This document shows, piece by piece, positions 9,372 to 18,253 of a stretch of DNA of 64,000 nt. The notes under the pieces were generated by a model. That model saw only the letters and a list, made by a program, of their open reading frames with translations. It had not been told where the DNA came from and made no database searches. The translations under genes were made by a program, and so were the position numbers. Location: contig NZ_CP015207.1 of assembly GCF_002101375.1 (NCBI RefSeq), positions 3,240,001 to 3,304,000 of the forward strand, read 5' to 3'. This DNA comes from Sporosarcina ureae. GTDB lineage: Bacteria; Bacillota; Bacilli; Bacillales_A; Planococcaceae. How positions within the stretch are numbered: position 1 is the stretch's first letter; each line of letters opens with the position of its first letter.

Positions 9372-9983
9372 TTAATCTATCTTGCGCTTGATCCAATCCT
9401 TCACGGCTTGTATATAATCTAGCCGAGGGTGAAAACCGGTATTGATTTCGATGGATCGTTCTTCTATTTCAGATAATGTAATGGACTTTCGTCCGCCATC
9501 TTCCATGCGTTGCCACAAAGGATAAAATTCCTCGAATGGCAATAAGAAATATCGATCCAACAATGTGAAATTGACAATAAAAAAAGCAAGTCCGGATTGG
9601 TCGATTACTTGCTTCATATGCTGTACTTGATGCAAATGAATATTTTGCAGTGGCAATGAAGTTTTATTTTTCGTTTCCTTTGCTTCAAAGTCCACATAAT
9701 ATCCATTCCATACACCATTATAGTCAGTTGTCGAAGGTGTACGGAAATACGCTTCAGTGATCACTGCAGCGCTTCTTGCAGGATAGCGGACATTGACGAT
9801 TTGTATGGGTACCGGCTTTTTATGGATGACGGCTAGACCATGCGCCAAATAGTATTCGTTTGTGTCGTTCAGTTCGTCTTCTAATGATTTACCCCGATTA
9901 CTGAAGGAGTAGTCATAGGTTTTCTTTTTCGTAGAAGACACGGAAGGATTGAACTTTTTTCCGTTCGGATAACGTATCGCCAA
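9372..9983 (-). CDS. recU: Holliday junction resolvase RecU
   Basis: The 203-residue protein cleaves four-way junctions during recombination and chromosome segregation. Visible family features include IRYPNGK at the N terminus, SNRGKSLEDELNDTNEYY, IVNVRYPARSAAVITEAYF, the nuclease segment DYNGVWNGYYVDFEAKETKNK and the PLQNIHLHQ motif. I placed the start at TTG 9983 because GAGGT lies seven bases upstream and the product then begins MAIRYPNGK, like known RecU. A GTG at 9992 would have no ribosome-binding site. It is first in the recU-ponA operon. Confidence 0.93.
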   Translation of the reverse strand: MAIRYPNGKKFNPSVSSTKKKTYDYSFSNRGKSLEDELNDTNEYYLAHGLAVIHKKPVPIQIVNVRYPARSAAVITEAYFRTPSTTDYNGVWNGYYVDFEAKETKNKTSLPLQNIHLHQVQHMKQVIDQSGLAFFIVNFTLLDRYFLLPFEEFYPLWQRMEDGGRKSITLSEIEERSIEINTGFHPRLDYIQAVKDWIKRKID

Positions 9984-10185
9984 TGTGACCACCTCGTACT
10001 CTACATCATATCATACCGACTATTAGACGAGTTACCAAAAAGAAAGTTTCCATCGAGTTGAAAGTAGTCGAATTGGTGACGGCTTGGAATGTTTGTTCGT
10101 AGAAAGTGGAGCTGAAGTGGAATATCTGATAAAATGAAAAAAAGTACGTTTTTTTTACAATGAATCCTAAAGGAGTTTTATATAA

Positions 10186-10563
10186 ATGAGCAAGATAGAA
10201 GACACAAAGTTATTGCTGACAATTTGTGATGAATGTGAACAGCGGTTTTATCGTATGAGAGAAACAGATCATGAACCAGATTTCTTTGAAGAAGTGAAGC
10301 CGTATGCTGATAATAGCCACCAGGCAATTGCGCAGTGGGCGGAAGAGATGAAAGTGTGGATACAGAAGAAAAAGCCGCGCTATGTGCATGACGTGCAAGT
10401 AGATTCGTTGAAAGACTCGATGACGCAATTCGTCGTACAGTCTTTCTACAAAGCCACCGGTAAAAAGCGCTTTATTCTTTCTATCCGTGCAGCACGCTAT
10501 ACATTGCAAACTGTTTTGGACGCAATGAACGCGGATCAAGGAGAGGACCATGTGAATGAATAA
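10186..10563 (+). CDS. yppE: YppE family protein (DUF1798)
   Basis: The 125-residue soluble, helical protein matches the size and place of YppE in the Bacillus recU/yppE/yprA region. It begins MSKIEDTKLLLTICDECEQRFY. ATG 10186 is preceded by AAAGGAG at 10169-10175. Its last codons overlap the mrfA start by eight bases, implying cotranslation with the helicase. No enzymatic motif is visible, so any role in the MrfAB repair pathway is inference from position. Confidence 0.7.
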   Translation: MSKIEDTKLLLTICDECEQRFYRMRETDHEPDFFEEVKPYADNSHQAIAQWAEEMKVWIQKKKPRYVHDVQVDSLKDSMTQFVVQSFYKATGKKRFILSIRAARYTLQTVLDAMNADQGEDHVNE

Positions 10564-12820
10564 ACAAAGTATACCTGAAACAATTCAAGAACTATTTGCT
10601 GATTCACGCTTTGGGCCGAATATCGCCTATATCGAAACGCTAAAGGAGCAAGAAGCCATCCTAGCGGAGTTTCCTCCTATATTGCATTCATCGATTCGTA
10701 AAGCGTTGGCAACGAAGGGAATTACTCAGTTATATAGTCACCAGCGACAAGCATTTGACAAAGTGAGTGAAGGACATTCGATTACCGCCATCACGCCGAC
10801 TGCCTCGGGGAAGTCACTATGTTATCATTTGCCGGTACTGCAGTCGATTTTGGATGACCCATCTTCACGGGCACTGTATTTATTCCCAACTAAAGCATTG
10901 GCTCAAGATCAGCTAGCCGATTTGCATGAGTTGATTGAAGCGAGTGGCGAAACCATTTTAAGTCACACCTATGACGGAGATACGGCACCTGGCTTGCGAA
11001 CTAAGGTTAGAAAATCTGGCCATATTATACTGACAAATCCGGATATGCTTCACTCAGCGATATTGCCCCATCATACTAAATGGATTTCATTGTTCGAGAA
11101 CTTAAAATATATTGTGGTCGATGAACTTCATACATATAAAGGTGTGTTTGGCAGTCACGTGGCACATGTCTTAAGGAGATTACAGCGTATTTGCCGATTT
11201 TATGGTAGTGATCCAATTTTTATTTGTACGTCCGCAACGATTTCAAATGCCAAAAATTTAGCGGATAATCTGACAAATAAGGAAATGGTGCTAATTGATC
11301 AAAACGGAGCACCACGCGGCAAGAAACATTTCGTTTTTTATAATCCGCCAATTGTCCATGATGTGTTTGGCATACGAAGAAGTGCAGTGCTTGAAGTCCG
11401 TGATCTCGGCGCATTTTTATATCAAAAACATATTCAGACGATCATTTTTGCACGAAGTCGGGTACGTGTAGAAATGCTTGTCACGTATATGAAAGAACTG
11501 ACAAAGAAAAAGTTATTCGATAAGACGGTAATGGGTTATCGTGGCGGTTATTTACCATCAGAACGCAGAACAATCGAAAGTGGTTTAAAAAATGGTGATA
11601 TTCGCACCGTGGTCAGTACAAACGCCTTGGAGCTGGGGATTGATATCGGACAATTACAAGCATGTATCATGACAGGTTACCCGGGAAATATTGCCAGTGC
11701 TTTGCAGCAAGCGGGGCGTGCGGGCAGACGCCAGGAAGATGCGTTGATTATTTATGTAGCACAATCGATGCCGCTTGATCAATATATTATTCAACATCCG
11801 CAATATTTGCTCGGACGGCAGCCGGAAGAAATTCATATTCATCCAGACAATATGCTGATACTGATGGATCATCTGAAATGCGCTTCATTCGAACTGCCAT
11901 TTAGCTCTACTGAGACGTATGGTGAATTTGAAGTACAGGAATTATTGGCGTTTTTACAAAGTGAAGGCGTCTTGTTACAAACATCGGATAAATGGCATTG
12001 GATGACCGATCGTTTTCCCGCTGGAGAAATCAGTTTGCGTTCCGCGTCACAAGAAAACGTCATCATCATTGACCAATCATTTCCAAAAGAGACACGTGTC
12101 ATAGGAGAGATGGACCGGTTCAGTGCCATGACGTTGTTGCATGAAGAAGCGATTTACTTGCATCAAGGAACGCAATATCAAGTAGAGGAACTGGATTGGG
12201 AAGAGAAGAAAGCATACGTTACAGTGGTCGATGTAGATTATTTCACCGATGCAAATCTCGCGGTGGAACTGAAAGTCATCAGTGAAGACAAGCGGATGGA
12301 AGACGGGGAGCGTACGCTAGCTTACGGAGACTTAGCAGTACTCGCGATTCCAACGATCTTTAAGAAAATCAAATTTGATACGCATGACAATATTGGATCA
12401 GGCCCTATTTCGTTGCCTGCGGAAGAAATGCATACGTCAGGTACGTGGTTAACGTTTGATGTCCCCGAAGGCTGGGAGAAATCCGACTTGACTGACGCGA
12501 TGACAGCTGCAGCGTTTGCGATTCAATCACTGGTACCGCTATTCATCAAGTGTGATCGAAATGATATCCATGTTGTACCGCAAGTGAAGGCGATTCACAT
12601 GGAGCGGCCGACATTCTTTATTTACGACAGCTATCCAGGTGGAATTGGTTTAAGTGAAAATATTTATAGTCGTTGGAAAGAATTATTAATGCTCGCAGCG
12701 GATCATGTGGCGGAGTGTCGCTGTGAATACGGCTGTCCCGTCTGTATTGGAGCCCAAGAAGCAGGACAAAAGAATAACAAACATCGTGCACATAGCTTGC
12801 TAGCAGAGTTGGCAAAGTGA
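10556..12820 (+). CDS. mrfA: MrfA (YprA) DEAD/DEAH-type helicase of mitomycin repair
   Basis: The 754-residue superfamily 2 helicase has Walker A TASGKS (residues 82-87), VVDELH as motif II, TSATISN as motif III and QQAGRAGRR as motif VI. The C-terminal MZB/DUF1998 domain carries four cysteines in CRCEYGCPVC. In B. subtilis MrfA works with the exonuclease MrfB to repair mitomycin C adducts independently of UvrABC. There the genes are adjacent; here mrfB is about 6 kb downstream beyond an accessory block. ATG 10556 follows AAGGAGAGG, inside the end of yppE. Confidence 0.93.
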   Translation: MNKQSIPETIQELFADSRFGPNIAYIETLKEQEAILAEFPPILHSSIRKALATKGITQLYSHQRQAFDKVSEGHSITAITPTASGKSLCYHLPVLQSILDDPSSRALYLFPTKALAQDQLADLHELIEASGETILSHTYDGDTAPGLRTKVRKSGHIILTNPDMLHSAILPHHTKWISLFENLKYIVVDELHTYKGVFGSHVAHVLRRLQRICRFYGSDPIFICTSATISNAKNLADNLTNKEMVLIDQNGAPRGKKHFVFYNPPIVHDVFGIRRSAVLEVRDLGAFLYQKHIQTIIFARSRVRVEMLVTYMKELTKKKLFDKTVMGYRGGYLPSERRTIESGLKNGDIRTVVSTNALELGIDIGQLQACIMTGYPGNIASALQQAGRAGRRQEDALIIYVAQSMPLDQYIIQHPQYLLGRQPEEIHIHPDNMLILMDHLKCASFELPFSSTETYGEFEVQELLAFLQSEGVLLQTSDKWHWMTDRFPAGEISLRSASQENVIIIDQSFPKETRVIGEMDRFSAMTLLHEEAIYLHQGTQYQVEELDWEEKKAYVTVVDVDYFTDANLAVELKVISEDKRMEDGERTLAYGDLAVLAIPTIFKKIKFDTHDNIGSGPISLPAEEMHTSGTWLTFDVPEGWEKSDLTDAMTAAAFAIQSLVPLFIKCDRNDIHVVPQVKAIHMERPTFFIYDSYPGGIGLSENIYSRWKELLMLAADHVAECRCEYGCPVCIGAQEAGQKNNKHRAHSLLAELAK

Positions 12821-12829
12821 GTAGAAAGA

Positions 12830-12860
12830 GAGTCGAAGAGAAGTACTTCGACTCTTTTTT
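12830..12860 (+). terminator. Terminator after mrfA
   Basis: The 9-bp stem GAGTCGAAG (12830-12838) / CTTCGACTC (12846-12854) is followed by six Ts. It ends the yppE-mrfA transcript before the accessory block. Confidence 0.88.
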
Positions 12861-13004
12861 ATGTAGAAAGAGAAAGTAGTTGGCGGAACCGGTAGAAGTT
12901 TCCAAATTCAATAAAAAATATCGACCCTCTATCTAAATAGCAGTGCATTCTGATAATATGAATATGTACAACTATCGGTCTAGTAAAATGAGGGGGTAAA
13001 ACAG

Positions 13005-15200
13005 ATGAATAAAAGATCAGTTCATAGGTTTGGTGCTACATTTGCTGTCGCTAGCGCTATTGTATTGGCGGGAGGCTCTGTCAGTGCAGCAGAGCAATGG
13101 TATACCGACGTATCAAAGGAAAATACGCATTATGAAGCGATTAAAGCGTTGACGGACCAACATATCATTCGTGGCTATTCCGAAAATCAGTTCAAGCCCG
13201 GGAATTCCATTGAGCGTCGTCACGCGGCATTAATTTTGGCAAAGTTAGGGGACTTTGAAGAACCAACTAATGTGGCGGATGTATTAAAAAAGTTTAAAGA
13301 TATTTCAGAAGACAGTTTCTACGCTAAAGAAATGGCGACTCTAGCGAACGCGAATGTATTTAAAGGAGACTCCAATGGGAATTTCAAACCGACAGCTGCC
13401 CTAACGCGTCAACAAATGGCGAATGTGCTAGTGAATGCATTGGATCTTGAGAAATACGATACAGGTAAGAAAGTGGAAATTAACTTATCGAATGTAGGAG
13501 AGTCACACAGAAGAGGTGTGCAAATCCTTGCGAATCTTGGTTTAACGGATCAACTGAGTAATTTCAGACCGAATGAGCCCGTCACACGAGGTGCATTCTC
13601 CTCATTCATTCACCGTGCCAATCAGCTGCAACCAAACGATTACACCTTATCATTGATGCATATGAACGACACACATGCACGTGTAGCGGAAATGCCAAAA
13701 GCTATTACCGCTATCAAAGAAGTTCGAAATGAAAAGCCAGATGCTTTGCTTCTTCATGGAGGAGATGTGTTCTCGGGAACATTATATTTCTCGGAGTTTG
13801 AAGGACAAGCGGATCTAGAACTGATGAATTTAATGGGTCTAGATGCAATGGTATTTGGTAATCATGAATTTGATTTAGGCGATAGTACGAATGGCCACAA
13901 GTCACTGGCGAATTTTGTGAAAGGTGCTAATTTCCCTGTAATCGGAGCGAATATAGATTTTTCCAAAGACCCCGCCTTGAAAAATCTAGTAAGCAAAACA
14001 GAATTCACTAGCACGCCGGCATTTGGAGAGATTCATAAAGGCTTGATCAAAGAAGTGAATGGAGAAAAGGTTGGAATCTTCGGATTGACTACTGAAAGTA
14101 CAGCATTTGTCGCGAGTCCAGGAGCAGTAGAGTTTTTAGAGTATAAAGAGTCAGCTGAAAAAGCCGTAGCCTACTTTGAGAGCCAAGGCGTCAATAAAAT
14201 TATTTCGCTAAATCATCTTGGATTCGATAGTGATCCATCTGTAGGTAATGATTTGCTTCTAGCTCAAGCAGTTGAAGGCATCGATATTATTGTGGGCGGA
14301 CATTCACATACGAAATTGTCGGAACCAGTGATAGTTGATAAAAAGGCAAGTGGAGAAAGCAAAGATCCTACAGTCATTGTTCAAGCGGATCAATACTTGA
14401 CGCATCTTGGAACACTGGACGTAGAATTTGATGATCAAGGTGTCATTACAGGTCATGCTGGAAAATTAATCAGCTTAAAAGACAAAGCGAATGATGTAGA
14501 AGCAGCGGAAGCACTTCTCAAATATTCCGGAAAAATTGATGAAACGTTTGGTAAAGAAATCGGAGCGACTTTAGAAGTGGATTTGCCAAACCCGAGAAGT
14601 CGTGAAGGAGAGAATTCTACGGATAGTGTCCGTGCGAATGAAACAGCACTCGGTAATTTAATAACGGACGGAATGCTAGAAAAAGCAAAAGAATATGATC
14701 CGAAAACGGTAATTGCTCTACAAAACGGTGGAGGAATCCGCAATCATTTAAATAAAGGACAAGTCACGGTCGGAGCAGTAATTGAAGTGCTGCCATTCGG
14801 TAATACTTTATCCCTTGTTACGCTTACGGGTGAAGAAATTAAAAATACGCTTGAGCATAGTGTGCGAAATGTACCTAAAGAAGAGGGCGGTTTCTTGCAT
14901 ATGTCAGGAATGAAAATGACATTCGATAGCAGTAAAGAAGTGGGTAATCGAGTTCAGACTATGCAAGTAAAAACGAATGACGAGTTCGTTGATGTAGAGA
15001 TGGATAAAGAGTATGTGATCACGACAAATGCCTTTACAGCAAGAGGCGGAGATGGTTTTAAAGTGCTTGGTGAAGCATACGAAAATGGCCGTGTGACCGA
15101 TCTTGGTTTGGATGATTGGGTGAACTTACGGGATCACATGATCAAGCTTGGAACAGTCAAGCCTGAAATTGAAGGTCGAATTGTTGATGTGAATAAGTAA
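13005..15200 (+). CDS. SLH-anchored extracellular 5'-nucleotidase / metallophosphoesterase
   Basis: The 731-residue secreted protein starts with a signal peptide (cleavage likely after SVSA, about residue 28). Three S-layer-homology repeats follow (about 30-200; IRGYSENQFKPG, FKGDSNGNFKPTAALTRQQMA). The calcineurin-like phosphoesterase has metal ligands in MHMNDTHARV, GGDVFSG, FGNHEFD, LNHLGFD and GGHSH. The C-terminal 5'-nucleotidase domain has LQNGGGIR and LPFGNTLSLVTLTG. It probably hydrolyses nucleotides at the cell surface, anchored by SLH to wall polymers. RBS GAGGGGG precedes ATG. It is flanked by terminators on both sides and so is monocistronic. Confidence 0.92.
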   Translation: MNKRSVHRFGATFAVASAIVLAGGSVSAAEQWYTDVSKENTHYEAIKALTDQHIIRGYSENQFKPGNSIERRHAALILAKLGDFEEPTNVADVLKKFKDISEDSFYAKEMATLANANVFKGDSNGNFKPTAALTRQQMANVLVNALDLEKYDTGKKVEINLSNVGESHRRGVQILANLGLTDQLSNFRPNEPVTRGAFSSFIHRANQLQPNDYTLSLMHMNDTHARVAEMPKAITAIKEVRNEKPDALLLHGGDVFSGTLYFSEFEGQADLELMNLMGLDAMVFGNHEFDLGDSTNGHKSLANFVKGANFPVIGANIDFSKDPALKNLVSKTEFTSTPAFGEIHKGLIKEVNGEKVGIFGLTTESTAFVASPGAVEFLEYKESAEKAVAYFESQGVNKIISLNHLGFDSDPSVGNDLLLAQAVEGIDIIVGGHSHTKLSEPVIVDKKASGESKDPTVIVQADQYLTHLGTLDVEFDDQGVITGHAGKLISLKDKANDVEAAEALLKYSGKIDETFGKEIGATLEVDLPNPRSREGENSTDSVRANETALGNLITDGMLEKAKEYDPKTVIALQNGGGIRNHLNKGQVTVGAVIEVLPFGNTLSLVTLTGEEIKNTLEHSVRNVPKEEGGFLHMSGMKMTFDSSKEVGNRVQTMQVKTNDEFVDVEMDKEYVITTNAFTARGGDGFKVLGEAYENGRVTDLGLDDWVNLRDHMIKLGTVKPEIEGRIVDVNK

Positions 15201-15213
15201 TATACATGAATGT

Positions 15214-15249
15214 AAAAGAGTTGGAGCCCAAAAAGCTTCGACTCTTTTT
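15214..15249 (+). terminator. Terminator after the SLH nucleotidase gene
   Basis: The stem AAAAGAGTTGGAGC / GCTTCGACTCTTTT (with G:T pairs) ends in a T run. The sequence resembles the mrfA terminator. Confidence 0.8.
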
Positions 15250-15359
15250 ATGTAAAAAATATTTTTCTTAGGTGTATCCTTTTTACAATATGTAACTATA
15301 TAGCATATGAAGAGAGAGAAATGCTTCTCTAACATTCGAATCCATTAGGAGGAAATACT

Positions 15360-15839
15360 ATGTATTTATTACTCGATGAACCTTCATTTACTTTGCAAAC
15401 TACTTTAGTTATGGAAATCGGGCTTAATGAAGCCTTTTTACTGCAACATCTTCATTATCGTTCGCTCATTTCAAAAAATGAACGGGATGGATACAAATGG
15501 GTGTACAAAACGTATACGGACTGGAAGGAAGAGATTCCATTTTGGTCACTCAATAAAATACGGCGTACTATTTACAGTTTAGAGTCACAAGGCTATTTGA
15601 TCTCCAATTCCTCGTATAATAAAATGAAAATTGATAGAACGAAATGGTATCGCGTCGATTATACGAAACCGATTTTTCAAAAACAAAATAGCACGGTGGA
15701 CGTATCAAGTTGAAACGTCGACGGCACAAATAGAAACGACGGATTTGCTCGGAATTGACAAATGAAGTTGCCCGAACTGAGCATACCAATAACCAATGTA
15801 CTATTAAATAAATTAAAAATAAAGATATTGTCGAGATGA
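15360..15839 (+). pseudogene. Truncated replication-initiator-like winged-helix protein
   Basis: An open frame of 117 codons resembles the N-terminal winged-helix part of phage or plasmid replication proteins found in Bacilli (IGLNEAFLLQHLHYRS, WVYKTYTDWKEEIPFWS, then TIYSLESQGYLIS). It stops at TGA 15711. The same frame continues in protein-like sequence (NVDGTNRNDGFARN, TGA 15756, KLPELSIPITN) to TGA 15837, which resembles the usual C-terminal tail of such proteins. I therefore read it as a gene with two in-frame stops, one probably a Trp-to-stop change. The first 117 codons may still be translated; the ribosome-binding site TTAGGAGG is intact. Confidence 0.6.
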
Positions 15840-15858
15840 ATCTCGACGTTGCATTTTT
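15830..15858 (+). terminator. Terminator-like hairpin after the replication-type pseudogene
   Basis: GTCGAGA (15830-15836) pairs with TCTCGAC (15841-15847), followed by TTGCATTTTTT. Confidence 0.6.
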
Positions 15859-15943
15859 TGTAATATATCCTAAAACAAATAATTTGTTAACTTGAAGAAT
15901 TTAGGGTAGAAGTATTCTGAGAACCGAATAGGAGGAAATCTAC

Positions 15944-16312
15944 ATGCCAGTTCAGATCAAACGGGTTTATGAGGATGCAGAGAAAGATGATGGATTGCGA
16001 GTTCTAGTGGATCGTCTATGGCCACGAGGAATGAGTAAGGAAGATGCACAAGTGGATGAATGGTTAAAAGAAGTAGGACCGAGCACAGAACTTCGCCAAT
16101 GGTTTGACCATGATCCCGATAAATTTGAAGGTTTCAAGGAAAAGTATAAAGAAGAATTGAAAAACAATGAAGCACAGCAAGAAGAGTTAGAAAAGCTGAA
16201 GGACTGGACAAAAGAATATAAGAAGAATATAACGCTAGTATTTGGAGCGAAGGATGAAAAGAATAATCAAGCTGTAGTATTAAAAGAAATCTTGGATCAT
16301 CAGCAAGTGTAA
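15944..16312 (+). CDS. DUF488 family protein (YeaO-like)
   Basis: The 122-residue soluble protein has the DUF488 hallmarks VLVDRLWPRGMSKEDA and LRQWFDHDPDKFEGFKEKY, and TLVFGAKDEKNNQAVVLKEIL near the end. Biochemical function is unknown in the family. ATG 15944 follows TAGGAGGAAATCTAC. Its last 179 bases lie antisense to the open frame of the convergent DUF3169 gene. Confidence 0.88.
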   Translation: MPVQIKRVYEDAEKDDGLRVLVDRLWPRGMSKEDAQVDEWLKEVGPSTELRQWFDHDPDKFEGFKEKYKEELKNNEAQQEELEKLKDWTKEYKKNITLVFGAKDEKNNQAVVLKEILDHQQV

Positions 16313-17057
16313 TGATCGAATACAAAACGCTGTTCAAGGAAACAAACACTTGAACAGCAAATTTCAATATATCGATTGATTTATTACGTATTGTCAGCAA
16401 ATACTGTGCGTTCGTTACAATCAGTATGATTCCTACAATGAAAATAGAGAATAACTGGGAATTACCTGTGCCCACGGAGTACAGAATAAATAACATCAAT
16501 GCGATGATCAATGACAGATTCATTGTGTTAAACGTTTTATAAAAGCCTTGAAGCATGACGAACCTCTCGCCTTCATCCGAAGCGGCTAGCAACTTCTTGG
16601 CAAAGTTTTTTTCAGAAGCCGAGGGTAGATCACGGTCCGGATAAACGGTTTTCATCAAACCGGGGACCAACATAGAAAATAAGATGGATACTAGTAGAAC
16701 GCCTCCGGAAGTTAGTAATAACCACGTTGGCTGATCGGTGATGATAGAGATCCCAATCGCCATGATACTTACAATTAGCGCAACATTATTACATAAATTC
16801 ATGTCACTGAATCGTTTATATTGCCAAACATCGCGTTCGTCTTCGTCAACACCTGTCAGTATGAGATGGGCTTTCTTTTTCATTTGAGTAGAACTGATAG
16901 CAATAAAGACAAAAAGCAATAAAGTGATGGCGATCAACACACTATTTACTTCTAATCCAATAGGTGGAAAGCCTGCTTTGAAATCAATAGATAATGCGGC
17001 ATACATTCCAAAAAATCCGACTACTGCTCCTATGAGCGTCCAAATTATCATTCTCAT
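16134..17057 (-). CDS. DUF3169-like integral membrane protein
   Basis: The 307-residue open frame encodes several transmembrane helices: about residues 5-22, 38-56, 92-110, 118-138 and a pair at 180-220. It is paired with an XRE regulator, an arrangement common for DUF3169 genes. ATG 17057 shares its A with the regulator's TAA (TAATG), and GAGGAGGAATTATA is the ribosome-binding site. The frame runs past a 9-bp inverted repeat (16330-16357) and 179 bases into the convergent DUF488 gene. The last ~60-70 residues are therefore antisense to that gene, and a normal stop may have been lost. Function is unknown. Confidence 0.7.
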   Translation of the reverse strand: MRMIIWTLIGAVVGFFGMYAALSIDFKAGFPPIGLEVNSVLIAITLLLFVFIAISSTQMKKKAHLILTGVDEDERDVWQYKRFSDMNLCNNVALIVSIMAIGISIITDQPTWLLLTSGGVLLVSILFSMLVPGLMKTVYPDRDLPSASEKNFAKKLLAASDEGERFVMLQGFYKTFNTMNLSLIIALMLFILYSVGTGNSQLFSIFIVGIILIVTNAQYLLTIRNKSIDILKFAVQVFVSLNSVLYSIITLADDPRFLLILQLDYSFHPSLQILALYSSYILLSSPSAFLTLLAVLHCFSILLYTFP

Positions 17058-17260
17058 TATAATTCCTCCTCATCAAAAATAAAAATACTTTCAATTGTCT
17101 CATCAAAAATATGTGAAATCCGTTTCGCTATAAGCAAGGAAGGCACAAATTCTTCCCTTTCAATTAAACTAATCGTCTGCCTAGATACTTTTGCTCGCTT
17201 GGCAAGTTCTGTCTGATTGAGCCCGTCACGCGCTCGTAATTCTTTTAATCTTGTTCTCAC
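17057..17260 (-). CDS. XRE-family helix-turn-helix regulator
   Basis: The 67-residue Cro/CI-type regulator is a single HTH domain (RARDGLNQTELAKRAKVSRQ, then TISLIEREEFVPSL), followed by IFDETIESIF typical of small regulators encoded beside membrane proteins. I chose GTG 17260, six bases after AGAGGTG, over GTG 17269, which lies within that ribosome-binding site. It is translationally coupled to the DUF3169 gene (TAATG). The promoter contains a perfect 11-bp inverted repeat, so autoregulation is likely. Confidence 0.88.
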   Translation of the reverse strand: MRTRLKELRARDGLNQTELAKRAKVSRQTISLIEREEFVPSLLIAKRISHIFDETIESIFIFDEEEL

Positions 17261-17280
17261 TAGCCTCACCTCTTACTGGT

Positions 17281-17326
17281 ATTGTAACGTATGATGTTCA
17301 CTTTGACAAGTTTAATTGTCAAAGTG
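17281..17326 (-). promoter_or_regulatory. Promoter and palindromic operator of the XRE/DUF3169 operon
   Basis: On the minus strand, TTGTCA (17309-17304) and TACAAT (17286-17281) are 17 bases apart. The -35 box lies in one arm of a perfect inverted repeat CACTTTGACAA / TTGTCAAAGTG (17299-17309 and 17316-17326, 6-base spacer). A repressor bound there would block the promoter; the XRE protein is the obvious candidate. Confidence 0.7.
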
Positions 17327-17403
17327 ACTATTTTACACGTCTTTTGAGGTGTTTATACGATATTCAATTTGGTTATTAATCGATAATAAAGGGGACGAGG
17401 TTC

Positions 17404-17589
17404 ATGCTTAAATGATTAGTAGTGAAGATATGTGAAAGTATTTGGTTTATTCCGAGCGTTAATATGATGTCACATCCTTATTTTACGAGTATTTCGGAAG
17501 ATCAAAAGACGAGAGATTTTGTATGGTGGATGACCAATTATGTGTGGAACCTTCTTACTCGTTCTGTACGCGAGCCATTGGAAAGCTAA
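17404..17589 (+). pseudogene. Small unidentified ORF with a stop at codon 4
   Basis: ATG 17404, well placed after GGGGACGAGG, is followed by two codons and TGA. The same frame then stays open for 57 codons (contains FTSISEDQKTRDFVWWMTNY) to TAA 17587. I do not recognise it. It may be a decayed gene, or a shorter ORF may start at GTG 17422. The rest of 17327-17636 shows no other feature. Confidence 0.3.
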
Positions 17590-17636
17590 AGGTTCCAAGA
17601 GAAACGTCAAGTAATCTATGAACTAACTCAATAAAT

Positions 17637-17673
17637 AAAGCGGTGAATGTGTGCTAGACATTCATCGCTTTTT
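17637..17673. terminator. Bidirectional terminator before the DUF4385 gene
   Basis: A 14-bp stem (17637-17650 with 17658-17671, one G:T pair) is flanked by A and T runs. It lies just past the DUF4385 stop codon on the minus strand. Confidence 0.8.
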
Positions 17674-17681
17674 CATGCGTA

Positions 17682-18128
17682 TTACCCATATGCTTTCTGA
17701 TGTGCTTTTTTCCGCTTAATATACTCTTCATCTTTGCGAATGGCGTCCCATCGTTCTTTGAAAATTTGTGCAGACTCTGCCTTGACAGAATCCATATCGC
17801 GCTCTTTTACCGTTCCATCTTCATTATATTTTCTTCCGCTTTTATGATTCGCATAACGACGTGCACGAGTATATCCCATTTGAATGAACTTACGTGCCAT
17901 ATCCATTCCAACAAAGTCATCCTGCTTTCGGTATTCTTCAAAAAGCGCACAAATTTGATCTGCAGACTCTTTTGCGATCTCAGGTGTTTTAAAGCGCCAA
18001 TGAGGTAAAATTTCACTTTTGTAAGGCTCAACCAACAACACGCCTTGTTCGCCTTTTCCGACTTTATATAATTCGGGGTGTTTGCGTAAGTCTAACGTAC
18101 TATAGTCTAAATCATAATCGAATGGCAT
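17682..18128 (-). CDS. DUF4385 family protein
   Basis: The 148-residue soluble protein begins MPFDYDLDYSTLDLRKHPE and contains GEQGVLLVEPYKSEILPHWR, then KFIQMGYTRARRYANH. These features fit the DUF4385 family, known from bacteria and phages but of unknown function. The start is ATG 18128, eight bases after AAAGGACG; a longer frame to 18191 lacks a ribosome-binding site. It stands alone, ending at a terminator, within the block that separates mrfA and mrfB. Confidence 0.8.
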   Translation of the reverse strand: MPFDYDLDYSTLDLRKHPELYKVGKGEQGVLLVEPYKSEILPHWRFKTPEIAKESADQICALFEEYRKQDDFVGMDMARKFIQMGYTRARRYANHKSGRKYNEDGTVKERDMDSVKAESAQIFKERWDAIRKDEEYIKRKKAHQKAYG

Positions 18129-18253
18129 ATATTCACGTCCTTTTTCTTCTACTTTACCCCTAAAAGAATGGTGAAAAACAGGAGAATCCATATATAAAAT
18201 ACTTTACAACAGAACATACATTCTTTATACTGGAACAAAGGGAGGGAACGAAC

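Noticed and set aside
9984-9992. GTG 9992 as recU start
   Set aside because: The ribosome-binding site GAGGT overlaps it; TTG 9983 fits spacing and family N terminus better.
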